Source: Kappaphycus alvarezii (lineage: Eukaryota; Rhodophyta; Florideophyceae; Gigartinales; Solieriaceae). From it: DNA of 64,000 nt. The stretch lies in NCBI GenBank assembly GCA_002205965.3, contig NADL03000483.1, forward strand, positions 1,860,001 through 1,924,000, read 5' to 3'. Shown here piece by piece: positions 17,335 through 28,799 of this stretch (its first letter is position 1; every line of letters begins with the position of its first letter). A program made the position numbers and the translations under genes. The notes beneath the pieces were generated by a model, which ran no database searches, had not been told where the DNA came from, and saw only the letters and a program-made list of their open reading frames with translations.

Positions 17335-19858
17335 TGGCATCCAAACCCGACAACGAGAAATCTCTTACTCTCCTCACACACCTAGACCGCGCAGCAGTCG
17401 ACTTTTACTACTTTTCGTTTTCGTCGAGTCGTGATCTCGTCCCCGAAGCGAGAAACTACGCCAAAGTTAAGCAGAAGTTTTTCTAGCATTTCGCGAAGGA
17501 CGAGGACCCTGATGACGCCATCCGCCAAGCTCTAGATGTCGAGCTTTAAGGAGAAGATATTCTTGGCTCTTTCAAGGAAATAGAACTCCTCTATGAGAAG
17601 ACGAGGTTCGACAACATCGCTAGGTTCGGACTCCTTCGCATCGCTACCGTTCAAAACAAGGAGCTGCAGCAGTTCTTAGCGTTCCAGGGACCGAAAGACT
17701 GCTCGGGAATCTTCAAGGTGTTGAAGGACTTAACCTGTAATCGTGTAGTGTTTGCTTGTTCTTCAAGTCGTACCTTTGAAGTTCCGCCGGCTGCTGGTTT
17801 GTCCAGACTCGAGGTCGAGAAACATCGAAGACAAAGTGGACGCTCCAGCTGAACAGTTCTCAAAGCTGACGCTTTTTCTGAAGAATACTAAGGAAGATGA
17901 CGTGGCTGGACCATTTTTAGTCCCTAAGAAGATCTATCGGGTCTGCTAATGCTCTAATTACAATGAGCTTGGGCATAACGCAATGAAATTCGAAAAGAAC
18001 CCGGATCGTATTACCCGCTGTTCCCATTGTGGAAAGATGGGTCACTCAGAAGCTATGTGCTGGTCTTCTGGTAGAATAAAGGCGACGGATCGCGAAGAAG
18101 CCGCTGAGAAAAAAGACGAATTGGAAAGAGGTGGCCGAGTAAACGTACTCTGGGAAGACTCGTCCGAAGCCGATTTGTGACAAGGTGAAGGATTCAATAT
18201 CGCAAAGAGAAATGCCGACCGAGAAGCACTACTTAGACGGCCCCGTCAGGGCAACTATTAAAGCCTTCCGATCTCTTGCCTCGTAACTGGACCCCAAGGA
18301 CTCGCTATGCAGCCGGGCCCAGCCGTATCCCTGGAAGAATTTCAAATGACTAGCCGTAAGAAGAAGGCAAAGAAATCGATCTTGGGAAGAATAAATCAAA
18401 CAAGCTGCACAAATAAGTCCGCTGATACGACGTTGTTTCCGACCTCACAAACGCAAATTGTGGTTTGACATTCGGTCAGCTTCTTCGTGGAGATGCTGAA
18501 GGAGCTACTAAATTTATGCGCAGTTTATTTGGAAAACAGTATATTTCACGTGCTGCAGTCTTTTCGAATTCCACTCATCTTTTATTACGGTTAGTTTAGC
18601 TCAAAATTTACGGTACCGAGGTCTGGGCTCTACTACACCCTGGAGCAGTGCCGGACGTTATGTTTGCAGATTTGTCTCAACGTCTGTACCCCTCGCCGCA
18701 CTTTACGTCTAGAAGGATCAATGTTGCGAATGGTGACAGCTCTTCCTGCGTCGGCTAGCTGATCAAGGCCCGGACGACTTACGGGGACCAAGCTGTCAAA
18801 TAAGACATACTCGTCGTCGAGGATTCCCCGTTAGACATCACAATCGGCCCCCCTACGCTCACAGTCATGGTTGAAAACATTGATTTCGGGTCACAGAGCG
18901 GTCTTTTAACCATTATTTCCGAAGAAGTGTTTGTTCAGCTCGAGCTTGACACTAAGTTTACCTAGAAGAAACTGGTCAAGGGCGAAGTGATTGGGACTCC
19001 CAGTGAATATTTCACGTCTGATTCGAGCGCCGGTCCGGAGTTATCGGACTCGCCGGAATAAGAACTGGTCCTCGCTATCCGCGAGGACAAATATTCCGGA
19101 TCGGACGGAGATCCTACCAGTCCCCCTTCATCGTGGAAGATCATTACCGACCATCAGGTCCTTCGTTATACCTTCAATAAAAACGAAATTAACGGAAGGC
19201 TGGTGGGCTGGAGGGACTTCCTTGCGGAGTATGATCTAAAGATAAAGCACAGGCCAGGCGCGGGTAACGGAGCAGCTAACTACCTCTCGCGTGCAGTACC
19301 TGCCGACTCGTCTCCTACCTCTGAACCTGATGAAGGATAATTAGTTGCCGCGCTGGACTCTGCTGCCGCCGTGGAGAATCCGACAATCGAGCCTTTCCTT
19401 CTCGAAGTTGTCCTTCATTTGCAAGGTTTAAAGATCCGGGGTGATGATCAGTAAAAGCGTCGTTCGGTCAAGCGTGTGGCTAAAAAATTCATGACGTGGG
19501 AAATGAAGCTCCTTAGACGTACCAGAAACGGGCAAAAGTCTGCACCGTCCATGACGGACAGGGCTGAGATATTGAAGAACTTTCATTTCGATGTTGGACA
19601 CTGGGATATGAAGATGACAAAGAAGTTTGTCGTAGACCGTTATTAGTGGCTGCAGATGCACGGATGCATTCATAACTACATGAAAAGTTGCGAAGGGTGC
19701 CAGAAGTTTAGGCCTCGTCCGCCGTACCGCTCGACTTTGAATGTCCTATTGACGAATATTTTCGAGATCTATTCGATCGACTTTGCGGGACCTCTAACGA
19801 TATCAAACGCTGGGAAGAAGTATCTGCTCATCGCCTCTGCATTATCCACGCCGTAGTA
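17335..19858 (+). mobile_element. Ty3/gypsy retrotransposon remnant, apparently lacking its RT domain
   Basis: A gag-like frame starts with ATG at 17335 (MASKPDNEKSLTLLTHLDRA) with several stops. It is followed at 17983-18180 by a zinc knuckle, CSHCGKMGHSEAMC, preceded by a degenerate one (CSNYNELGHNAM). Around 19140-19300 there is a gypsy RNase H end: ITDHQVLRYTF, then GRLVGWRDFLAEYDLKIKHRPG and ANYLSR. Integrase follows: H..GHW..., then CEGCQKFRP (HHCC finger) and EIYSIDFAGPLTISNAGKKY with the first catalytic Asp. I find no RT palm between the protease-like region (about 18840) and the RNase H, so roughly 600 codons are missing. The integrase stops at 19858, where the DIRS element begins. 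Confidence 0.8.
17983..18180 (+). pseudogene. Gag zinc-knuckle segment of the gypsy remnant
   Basis: A 65-codon open segment with one intact CCHC box (C-x2-C-x4-H-x4-C) at residues 13-26 and a highly charged C-terminus (REEAAEKKDELERGG). It belongs to the gag of the surrounding remnant and is not a separate gene. Confidence 0.75.
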
Positions 19859-20091
19859 AAATGAAGGTTCACGAACTCATTAAACGCGCAGATGTGCAGA
19901 CTGTGGGTGCCGAAATAACTCCCTTCGGGTGCCTGTACCTCCAACTCCGAGAGCACTATCGACAGTCTCTTACCCAAGTCGGCCTCCTCCCTCTATCCTC
20001 CCTCTTCAAAGTTAAACAGCCCTTTGCTCTGCAGGCGCAACCGCAGCCATCTTGTCATCACTTCGTAAGGGTGCCCACCCAACGTCGAAGG

Positions 20092-20726
20092 CTAGTCCTC
20101 ATTCTTTTGGTAAGTCGAGACCAAAGGCCTTGGTGTTGGCTTCCCTTTCCGATGAGTAAATTTCGCCCGAATCATCCCATCTTCCCGTACTTCCACGTCA
20201 CCCGGCGCGACATAAAAAAACGACACGGACCGGCAATGGAACACGTGGGCAAGCAGGGTCATTGCACAGCTTCCTAGCACCTTCAGATCTCCTGTCCACA
20301 TTATCAGCTGCACAACGCGATGCGTTGCCATCGCCAGCATCCCCATCCTTATCCTCTGTCTCACCCCGCGCTGCCCACCTTCTTCCCGTATGCTTTGAGG
20401 AGGTTAGCCACCAACCGAGTCAGAGTTGGGGTACCATATCCCGCTTCCTCATGGTATCTTGACACTGCAGAGATGTACTGGCGAGCTGACGCCGTGCCAA
20501 AATGCCCTTCTAACCACAGGTAGCCTATATACGCCAGAACGTCCCCTTCCTCAACCAACAGCTGTGACCGTCCTTCCTCGTCGCAAAACGCCAACCACTT
20601 CCGCAACTGGCTTGCCCGATTCCTCCACGTGCTTTCTACGCACCTATACCCCGCCATCAATTTCGCCACTTCCGCTCCACAACCTGTGTCTCCCGTCCTG
20701 GCCCTTATCCCCGTCTTTGCCATCAA
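20092..20726 (-). pseudogene. Tyrosine recombinase of the DIRS-type element
   Basis: The first part (20726-20361) is a SAM-like core-binding domain: CVESTWRNRASQLRKWLAFC, DVLAYIGYLWLEG, and SARQYISAVSRYHEEAGYGTP. A second frame (20364-20092) has ATHRVVQLIMWTGDLKVL and GDVEVREDGMIRAKFTHRKG, matching the start of the catalytic domain with its KG turn. The terminal H-x-x-R...Y part is not readable in 19870-20090. Confidence 0.7.
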
Positions 20727-21154
20727 GACTGTCCTAATCCCTTCCTACCACTCTCTTCTCACCCAATCTCGGCCAGTACCAGCTCCCACCTGTCTTTTAT
20801 CACCCGCTTTCTGTCCACCTCTCTCCCCCTCCCCAACTTGACGATCCGTGAGCTGAGTCCTCCCAAGCGCTCGTACCAAGGTTGAGCCGTCAACCTCGGC
20901 GATATTAAAATCCTTCTCCCCCGTCCGTCTCTGCCTTCCAGATCACCAGCGACAGGAAATCGAATGGAGGGTTCCACAACCTCGCCTTCCGGTCCCCCAG
21001 TCTTCCTTCATCTGCGTCTCCGCATACTTCCTTCGCGCCAGCAACGTCTCCCCTAATGGGCGGGAACGAAACACCGCATTGTCCACCATGTACTGCCGCA
21101 CAATCGACTCCACCACCTTCTCCGTCGCCCTACATCCCCGGGATCTTATTTCCT

Positions 21155-21583
21155 TTACAAAGTGTCCGAAAAGCGATTCACTGCCGAGGTTATCCACCTT
21201 GCCTCGATACGTACTCCCCATTCTTGCAAAAGCGCATGTAACTTCCGCAGCTCTGCCATCATCGGCCGCGAAGCCGACACCATCGCGTTAAAAATGGAAA
21301 CCACTGCTCGGTTGTCCTCGTGCAGCAATAGTTGCCGAGACTTCGGCCGGGAGACGTAGGTTGCGAAGTGCCCTTTCGGTAACATACGCATTGCCCTCAA
21401 TTCCCTCCAAGTGATCGAGTGCCCTCGGTCTGCCGCGTCCCAGAAACATTGACCCTCGAACGAGCCCGGCAACCCTTGCGCTTCGTCTAATACTAACCTC
21501 CCTCCGTACCCCACATCTGCCGCTTCGCTGTGCATCACAAGATCTGTCTGCGCCCTTTTCAATTCCCTCACTTCTCCACGCAC
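21155..21583 (-). pseudogene. DIRS-type RNase H
   Basis: A 142-codon open segment with DLVMHSEAADVGYGGRL (expected tDAS..GwG, here altered), GHSITWRELRAM (catalytic Glu region), LLLHEDNRAVVSI (catalytic Asp) and the closing ITSAVNRFSDTL, equivalent to pG.xN..AD.LSR. This is the RNase H pattern of DIRS and related elements. Confidence 0.75.
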
Positions 21584-21635
21584 TAACGATCACCAGAAAC
21601 TGAGATCTCTTAAAGATTGACGACTCAACCATATT

Positions 21636-22500
21636 CTATCGGTTCCCCTTTTCCCGTCCCCAACGTTCATCTTTCTGTACTCTACGCTCCCTCCGTACCC
21701 TCCGCGCTTCGTCTCGCTGCGGACATTGCACTCGCTCCTCCCGCTCCGCTCCATCCCCCAATCGCAGCTCCAAAATGGACATATCGAAACAGATCAAGAG
21801 TGTGAAGAACCGCGCCATCGAAATCGCCAGAATGAGAGATACACATATTCCACAGAAACGGCGAAGCAAGCTTAGCGATACCAGCAGCCGGCTCCTGTGC
21901 GCGAAGCCCACCACCATCCTCGCTAGATTCTTCACCTGACGTATCCTCCGGTTGGTAACAAACACCCTCATCTCTTCCGTGTCAAGCAACACCCCCAAGT
22001 GCTCTAACTTCCTCACCCCCTCCCAATTCCCCTCGTCCGGATACCTCACCATGCCCAACCTCTCGAACAATCCTTACAACCTCTCTCGGGCCTCTGCGCA
22101 ATCCTTCTTCCCACCTATCGTCCTCGGGCGACTCGGCGCGATCAAGAAGTCGTCGATGTAAGGGAGCACGCGATATCCCAGTACTTGCCTCATGTGCTTC
22201 ACCAATGGCCTCAGGATTTTGCAGAAACAATACCCCGACCTTGCCTACTCGAACTGCAAGGCGATACAACGATAATATCGCCCAGTGTACCCGAATAAAA
22301 ATGAGTCCCGGATGTCTGGGTGTAGATAGAAGTGTCGGTAACCGCTCTTAAAATCCCATGACATCAACATATCCCCGTTCTCCAATTCCAACGTGAACTC
22401 CTGCAACGTCTCCATCTTGACCGTCCGCCTCGCCGAATGCTTGCTCTGCAGACTGAAGTTTATGACGAAACTCCGCTTACTCTCCACACCCTCCCTTGCC
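21636..22500 (-). pseudogene. DIRS-type reverse transcriptase
   Basis: The frame shows VKMETLQEFTLELENGDMLMS, WDFKSGYRHFYLHPD (first catalytic Asp), then an in-frame TAG exactly where FGW is expected. It goes on with ARSGYCFCKILRPL, GYRVLPYIDDFLIAPS (catalytic YIDD intact), another stop after EARERL, and the connection motif KLEHLGVLLDTEEMRVFV. Both active-site parts survive. Confidence 0.8.
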
Positions 22501-22578
22501 ACGCGACGAACGACGACGAGACCATCACTTCCTGTTCTACAACCGTGTCCCCCTCCGACTTCCAGACCTCCTCGAAGA

Positions 22579-23520
22579 TTACACTCTTACTCCTATTTCC
22601 AATTCCTCTCTCAACAACCGATCCTCCTCGGACTGCGGTATTCCCCCTATCACCAACCCGTCCTTGAACAGCACCGTCGGCATGCCCCTTACATCATACT
22701 TTACCGCCCGCATCACATACCCTGACGGCCCCAAAACCGACGCCCAAACGTCGGCCTTGGACGCCGTCCTACGCCACAAAGACTTCCATTCCTTCGTCGT
22801 CACGACGTGACCCCCCACCAGTCTTCTTGGACACCACTCATTGTCGACGAATAACGCTGGGCCGCCCCTTCCGCTTTGGCCTCTCGCCTCCTCGAATCTT
22901 GCCTTCGCCAATCGATTGGCGGCCTCCACCTCGAAACTGTCCCTAAGCGCCGCGCTCTCCGTCCTGTGCGACTCCGAAAAGATGGAATCATGGCCCTGCT
23001 CTACTAAGAAGGACATATGCCTCGCGGGCTCCACACCTCGCTTTCTGATTTCCCGGAAATAATGAGCCCTCATCGACAAAAACTCTACGACAGCCTTTAT
23101 TGCAATCTCGGCCATCTTCAACTTTATTCCCATATCCTTCACATCACCCGCTCCCATCCTTGCCACCTCCAATGCCATCAAAATCAGTTCTGCGTACCTA
23201 CCTACCGCATTTAAGTATTTCCAATCCTTCGCGGACCGTCGATCCTTGTTCCTCAGCTCCGAGAGAAATGTGTCGACGGGCAGCTTCGAACATGCCATAT
23301 GCGTCACCCGCACATGCGCACACCACCCAAACACACTCCCCTTCCGGACCAATGTAGAAGCGGTAAGCCCCGCGATAATTTGCCCGAAATCCCGCCTACC
23401 TGGCTTCAATGCCGCCCACGCTGCTCGCAAGGCACAGGCATGGTTATAGATCCCTCCATCAGCCCCGCTACCCGCGGCCGCATTCGCCGCCTCGGTTGGA
23501 ACTTGAGAACTGCTCGTCAT
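22579..23520 (-). CDS. Gag-like first ORF of the DIRS-type element
   Basis: An intact 313-codon frame from ATG at 23520. The N-terminus is Ala/Gly/Ser-rich (TEAANAAAGSGADGG), followed by an alpha-helical region with LKMAEIAIKAVVEFLSMRAHYF and HMSFLVEQGHDSIF. I recognise no zinc knuckle. Position before the RT and lack of an enzymatic motif support a gag-like role; there is no direct family match that I can name. It is the only fully open ORF of the element. Confidence 0.65.
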   Translation of the reverse strand: MTSSSQVPTEAANAAAGSGADGGIYNHACALRAAWAALKPGRRDFGQIIAGLTASTLVRKGSVFGWCAHVRVTHMACSKLPVDTFLSELRNKDRRSAKDWKYLNAVGRYAELILMALEVARMGAGDVKDMGIKLKMAEIAIKAVVEFLSMRAHYFREIRKRGVEPARHMSFLVEQGHDSIFSESHRTESAALRDSFEVEAANRLAKARFEEARGQSGRGGPALFVDNEWCPRRLVGGHVVTTKEWKSLWRRTASKADVWASVLGPSGYVMRAVKYDVRGMPTVLFKDGLVIGGIPQSEEDRLLREELEIGVRV

Positions 23521-23789
23521 TTGCTCCGAAGGTACTCTAGTCGTACCCTGTCAGAATATATCACCACCCGGCTTTCACAAGGGGAATTTCTCACAGAGAA
23601 ATAAACATCCCGAAACTGTGTCCGGCCAAGGGCCGCCAGCGATACCTGTACCCCCGGAGGCCCCAAGAATCAAGCATGCTCGGCATGCTCGCTAGTTCCC
23701 ATAGTCTCTTCACAAATATACACATGTATAAACGTCGCAAAGAGGTTTGTCCCATATGAGGACAAAGTGTGCTTCATATGAGGACAGTG
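23521..23789. other. Gene-free spacer with short direct repeats
   Basis: No coding sequence. CATATGAGGACA occurs twice about 22 bp apart near 23752-23786, and GCATGCTCGGCATGCTCG is at 23675-23692. These could be part of the DIRS terminus, but I cannot pair them with a sequence at the other end. Confidence 0.3.
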
Positions 23790-24890
23790 CACTAGGACTA
23801 CGAACGGTCGCAGAACACCCTGTCCTGCAGACATGGTGGTATCAGCTTCACACTTCTCCAACCGTTTGTCCATGGTGCTGTTGCAGCAAGTCTAATTGAC
23901 CCGTCATCGTCCCTTGTCGAGACCGGGTACACATCGGAATCTGGTAAACTGCCCTCACCGGCTCTCAGTGCCACCGAGGTAAATCCTTCTTCCTCCGATA
24001 AGCGTCGATCCCCATGCGTAAGTTTGTGCTCCGCATCCTTGGCCGTCCCTACCCCGTCGATCTTGGCTCCATCAACCCGCGTCTCCTTTCTAATGCGTAC
24101 ACAAACGTCCAAACCTACATAAAGGGTGTGTAGCAGGAGGCACGGGTCAAGACATACTGGGAAGGAGAAGTATGGGCTTTTTTTCCGAGTCCCAATGACT
24201 CCATCGCTGCCCCAGTGAAGCACTAGGTACGCGGCCTTACATTCTGGAGAGGGTTCAGTGCCGCCTTACTCTTTGCACATCCTCCGCCGACACGGAAGTG
24301 TCTGCAGTTCAATGGAGGATTATGCCACGACGCTAGCTTGGGTTGCCCGTTTACGATAACTCGCTTCCTCGGAACTGATAGTATTTCTAAAGGCTGATGG
24401 ACACGTCAGGAGACCACGTGGTGGACCTGTATCACTTTGGGTTCGGTCGCAAACATTGACATATCTCGTTCCACATGGCCATTTCCGGCCCTATCACTCG
24501 TTCAGAAAGTCTGAAATGCCAGATCTAGGTTTCGCTCCTCGTCCCAGATACTGAGTTGCGACCGACTTGCGAAATGATAAACCCAGCTGCAGCTCCCAAA
24601 GGCACCATGATCCGCCCCAGTGCGTGCGATGTCACCGTTATAATTCTGTTCGGGGAAGACATAAAATCAGAAACCACTCGGAAATTGGGCGGTGCTGCTG
24701 CAAATGCGCACCCCAACAAAGGTTTCCAACCGCAGGCCTTCGATTCCCTGGTTTCGCCTCCACCTGCAACCATTCTCTTCACAAAGAGTCTCTTGGCGCA
24801 CATCGCAGAGAAGTTAAACACATCCATTACAGTACGACTGACACGAATCTACATGGACATTACGGTAGTTGTCAAATTTGATCTTGTGGA
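23790..24890 (+). mobile_element. R2-like non-LTR retrotransposon, decayed 3' fragment
   Basis: The plus strand, read through many stops, follows the family protein: a stretch equivalent to FLHGAAAASLIDVAPAR near 23870, then the PYPVDLGSINPR block (about 24045), ...RVKTYWEGEVWAFFPSPND (about 24150), a damaged finger region near 24400, and CDVTVIILF near 24630. It is far more diverged than the three copies in the first 14 kb. Its right end abuts the copia LTR at 24896. Confidence 0.65.
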
Positions 24891-24895
24891 ATTTC

Positions 24896-25230
24896 CTAAT
24901 CTAGGGTTGGTATTCCCGGCGTCGGTTAGCCGCCAAAAGTAATTGCAGTATTTATTTTCCGTATTGTGCGCACGGAGTCCTCCAATCTCTCCAGCACTGT
25001 TCGATAAAAATTGACAAGCAACCGGGGTCGTTCTAACTCTCCGGGGTAAGTGCTTGCCACCCATTCCACCTCGCCAGTCCTACCCTTTTCCAACCGTCCC
25101 GGATCTACCGCTCCCTTATCAATTACAGCACTGCTTACTGCCGGAGTATTCTCACTTCCTCTACCACTCGCGCAATCGAAACGAGTACTAAAAGTCTCCT
25201 TTCCTCTCCCCCCGCACTGGTTCCCCACAG
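24896..25230 (+). repeat. 5' LTR of the first copia element
   Basis: It starts CTAATCTAGGGTTGG and ends TTCCCCACAG. It aligns without large gaps to 31945-32281; the differences are scattered plus a few 1-nt indels. The gag ATG follows at 25251. Confidence 0.9.
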
Positions 25231-25250
25231 TTATTGGCCCAGAGATTAGG

Positions 25251-26027
25251 ATGACGAAAACCCCCGGACTTTTCGATCCTTCTGTCTACTCTCCTGATGG
25301 TGACCTCGAGATTTGGAGAAAGCATGTTGGACAGTGGGTTGATTCTCTCAAGGTCGCTCATGATCGTGTCACGGATCACTACCTCCAAACCACGTTCCGT
25401 CTCTTTGGCCGTATCCTCTAGTAGAGAGGTCTTCCGGATGCGCAGAAGGCGATCGTCGATGAGGTTCAAGCCAAAGGAGAGATCAACTATCTTCAGATGG
25501 AGATCCCTGTCGAGGCTGCACTTCAGATCGTAAGACTTTTCGCTTCTGATCCGCCGATCACAATGGTAACTCGTTTGATTTCTTCTTATCAGAGGGTCAC
25601 AAGTTGTCGCCGAGAGAAGAATGAGAAACTTTCTAACTTCGTCTCTCGCTTCCGTGGTCTGGCAGCCCAGCACTTGATGATCTCTCATGCTTCCTCTTCG
25701 TCACAAATTGGAGAAGTATTGGCCACTACTCTTCCAAAAAACGCTATGTTGGAAGAAGGAACATTGACGAACGCAAAACTTCAGCTAATCTCTCTCGCTG
25801 AGTCAAGGGGTCGCAATACCGAGCAAGCTGATTCCGTCATCAAGGTCTCCGAATCAAGAATAGAAAATAGAAAATTATTTTATTCCGATTTGGAAACAGT
25901 TAATCGTCCCACGATCACCAATATTGGACCTCGGAACTATCAAGACCTCTTCCCGTTTCGTTCATCCATCTTCTCCATTCACGAACGACTTAAGTCGCAT
26001 CTTCAGTCCGTTCAGCCCGGACCTTGA
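25251..26027 (+). pseudogene. Gag of the first copia element
   Basis: Starting MTKTPGLFDPSVYSPDGD, the frame is interrupted by two consecutive TAG codons at 25419-25424 and then continues in the same frame (RGLPDAQKAIVDE, LSNFVSRFRGLAAQH). Downstream, 26350-26450 has a degenerate zinc knuckle, CYDCEEFGNYRGDNAC, with the His replaced. Confidence 0.75.
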
Positions 26028-26569
26028 CCCTCGCAACAGGTCAACGTTGCTGAGATGATGTTTTCAGATAGGCATACCTTCCTTTTAAGCTTGTACGATG
26101 CAGTTCATGTGCCTCGAAACTTGACAAAAACCACAAGCATGGATACGCCTTCCCTTTCCATGAAATATGTCCAAGCTCTCGTTGACCAAAAGGTTCAATC
26201 TCTTCTTGCTTCGAACAACTATAATCAAGGCTTTTTTTCTGGCGGTAGACATGGTACACTAGCAAATGGAAACTAGGGTAATCGAAAGAGGCATCCAAAA
26301 CCTGGAAATCAGAACCAAAGTAACCAAAGAAGCGGTTGCAAGCGTAATCGCGATGATAATGACCGATTTCATCAGTGTGGTCGACAGCCGCGTTGTTACG
26401 ATTGTGAGGAGTTTGGCAACTACCGTGGCGATAATGCTTGCAAGTTTCCAAGTGTCTTTACTAAGAATAAGAAAGCTCGTGGAGATGCTTCCGATTCAAT
26501 GTCCGGAGGCAATATTACTAGATCTCGTGGACCTTTTTTTCAGACAGGCTTCGGCAAGCAACAAGGCAA

Positions 26570-27037
26570 ATGAATTACGTTGCCTCACGCGGAACCCGTT
26601 TTGACATCCTGGACAGTCAGCACGATCCCAGCCCTATTGTTAACTCAGGATGTCATTGCAGCATTGATGGAGCTCGTGTCGCCTTTGCTCTTTGCAATGC
26701 ATCAGGGATCGATTTAAAGCTTCGTAAACTTGATTATGAGCCTTTTCTACACGGCTATGGACACAAATACAGCGAAGTAGAGAAAAAAGTGGGGATTTGG
26801 GACTTTTTTGTCGCGGATTTGAGTTTAGTAAACGTCAATATTCCGTTCTATATCACTCAAGGTGAAGGTTTACTCCTTTTGGGTACCGTCTTGCTGCACA
26901 TGTCGTACCAACTCGGACCCGAAAACCTATTGGCTTTATCTTCCGGTGTTTGGAACTTATCTTCAAAGCGCATGGTCTTTCAAAAGTGCACAGAGCCAAC
27001 CTCTTCTATAGCTCTGGACGCAGTACGAACTTATTAA
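26570..27037 (+). pseudogene. Aspartic protease region of the first copia element
   Basis: The frame shows SPIVNSGCHCSIDG, where the catalytic D-S-G of retropepsins has become N-S-G. It goes on with LDYEPFLHGYGHKYSE, WDFFVADLSLVNVNIPFYI and GLLLLGTVLLHMSYQLGPENLL, the LL(G) core. The Asp-to-Asn change alone would abolish proteolysis. Confidence 0.8.
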
Positions 27038-27379
27038 TTCGTTGTTACGTCAAAGTTTTCGGCTTTCAGGACTTTCTTCAGCTGTCAAAGCTACTTCTCC
27101 GAGACAAAATACAAAAAAGAAGACATGAAAGGTCGTTTCAGATATGGAAACATGGAAAAAACCTTCGCAAACCAGCTTCATGGGCACTCAAACCTACCTT
27201 TGTGCGATATGGTAGCCCTATGTGAACGCGATATTGTCTTGAACCCAGTCTGAAACCAAACCCTAGAGACAGCAGTCGCCAAGTGAACCACTTGTAAGGA
27301 GACTGGTAGGCCGTTGCAGCCCTGGAAAGTTTCATTTGGAAGGATCTTACCGAGTGTCAACGATCACCTCCAAATACAT

Positions 27380-28320
27380 TTCGTCTTCTTCCCTGGCTTC
27401 AAAAACGTCCCTTTGCTCCAAATTGCCGATGTCCATACCCCATCAATCCGTTACTTTCTTCGCGATAAATGGACAAAGTTGCAAGAACGCTTGAAATACA
27501 CTGGATTAACGCACATGGCGTCCCCAACAGGATCTCAGGTGATATAAAGTTCTTCAACCGCGAGCTTGGTGATGCTCATCGTTATTCGGAACCAAGTTTG
27601 ATCCCTGCCCCGCACGTCTCCATGAAAAGCTTGGTGTTATCTAACGCAAGAACGCCGTGCTTTGTATTCTGGCTGAAACTTTGCTAAAAGACGCCGCAAA
27701 TTTCAATATGACCCGTGGAGTAGTTTGAGACAGATTTGAAGTATTGTCCCGTCCAACTTTCCTGATTAATATGTTCTACGGAATTAAAACAATGAGCAGC
27801 TTTGAACTTGCTCGGGGCTATACTCCCTCGATGATCGGCCTTACTCAATCCGAACTCTCTGATGTCGTACGAAAGGCTCACGAAGAGCAGGTTGCAAGCA
27901 GGGCACTCGGCATCAAAGAAAAGGATCAGAAATCGAACACAGTATCGCAATCTGATCTCAAGTGTGGAGATAAGGTCTACTACATCAAGCGTTGGCCCTA
28001 TTTTTAGAACATGGAAAAGTGGTTTCGTTCGCTCAACAACACCATATCTTGTGATTATTTCCGGTAGCGAAGAGCATCCAGGTAAACCGGTGAAGGCTGC
28101 ATATGAAAAAATTCGTCGAGCCCTTTCTTTGAGTCTCTTGAAAGAACTCCATAACGTCGATTTAATCTTCTCTCGCAGCTACTCAGTTATAGACGAGGAC
28201 TTTCAGGATCTTGTCACTGATTCTAAAGATAAGACGCGTCAAATCTTCTCAGAGCTTTACATGGATAAAGAGACTCATCTCGGAAGCCTCATTCCGTACG
28301 AGCCTGCTTCTCCTATTTAA
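27380..28320 (+). pseudogene. Integrase region of the first copia element
   Basis: Across frames I read GVIERKNAVL near 27640, TFLINMFYGIKTMSSFELARGYTPS (27760-27830), LKCGDKVYYIKR (about 27958) and a C-terminal domain with WKSGFVRSTTPYLVIISGS (28015-28070), typical of the copia integrase core end and its C-terminal domain. Multiple stops lie between them. Confidence 0.75.
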
Positions 28321-28799
28321 AATGATTCTCTGCAAGAACCTGATCTGGCGAACGCTGGTGAAGTTGTCGAGATGGCGGAAAAGGAAAACGCCCTTTAGTC
28401 GCAGTAGTCTTCCTCATAATGTTCTTTGGATTCAAACAAAGGTTCGCGCATCAACCAGCTATTACTGGATATTTCATCCCAAGCAATCAAGCTTTGCAAC
28501 TCCTTTTTCTGCATACGACATCATATCTTTACCCCATCGAGTAGCAAGGATCAAGCAGTCACGTTGCATATTTGTTCTTCCTATGAACATCCTCAGCCGT
28601 AAAGGGACGTCGGTTACTCAGCATCCAATCCACCATCTTCGCTTCCCCACTCCCAGCAGTCTTCTGAGCAAGAGATACTTTGCGATATGTATAATATCCT
28701 TGGAGACAAGCCATTTAGCGAGTTCCAACTGCAGTTCGCTCCAAGAGGGGTATAGGACTAAGCAATTGAGGCAGAGAAGGACATTTATTGAAAGGCAGT

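Larger units (their letters stand above)
19870..23520 (-). mobile_element. DIRS-type (tyrosine recombinase) retrotransposon, nearly complete
   Basis: On the minus strand the order is gag-like ORF (23520-22579), RT (22500-21636), RNase H (21583-21155), then a tyrosine-recombinase N-terminal domain (20726-20361) and part of its catalytic region (20364-20092). A retroelement whose RT/RNase H is followed by a tyrosine recombinase instead of an integrase is diagnostic of the DIRS group. The RT box LPYIDDFLI is intact; in-frame stops (for example at the Trp position of the FGW motif near 22237) and frameshifts show that it is dead. I did not find the inverted terminal or split direct repeats that would fix its ends, so the limits are approximate. 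It abuts the truncated gypsy integrase at 19858, which suggests insertion into that element. Confidence 0.8.

Noticed and set aside
24926..25228. Minus-strand ORF of 100 codons, repeated at 32001-32297
   Set aside because: Both copies lie in the LTRs of the first copia element; the repetition reflects the LTR, not a gene family.
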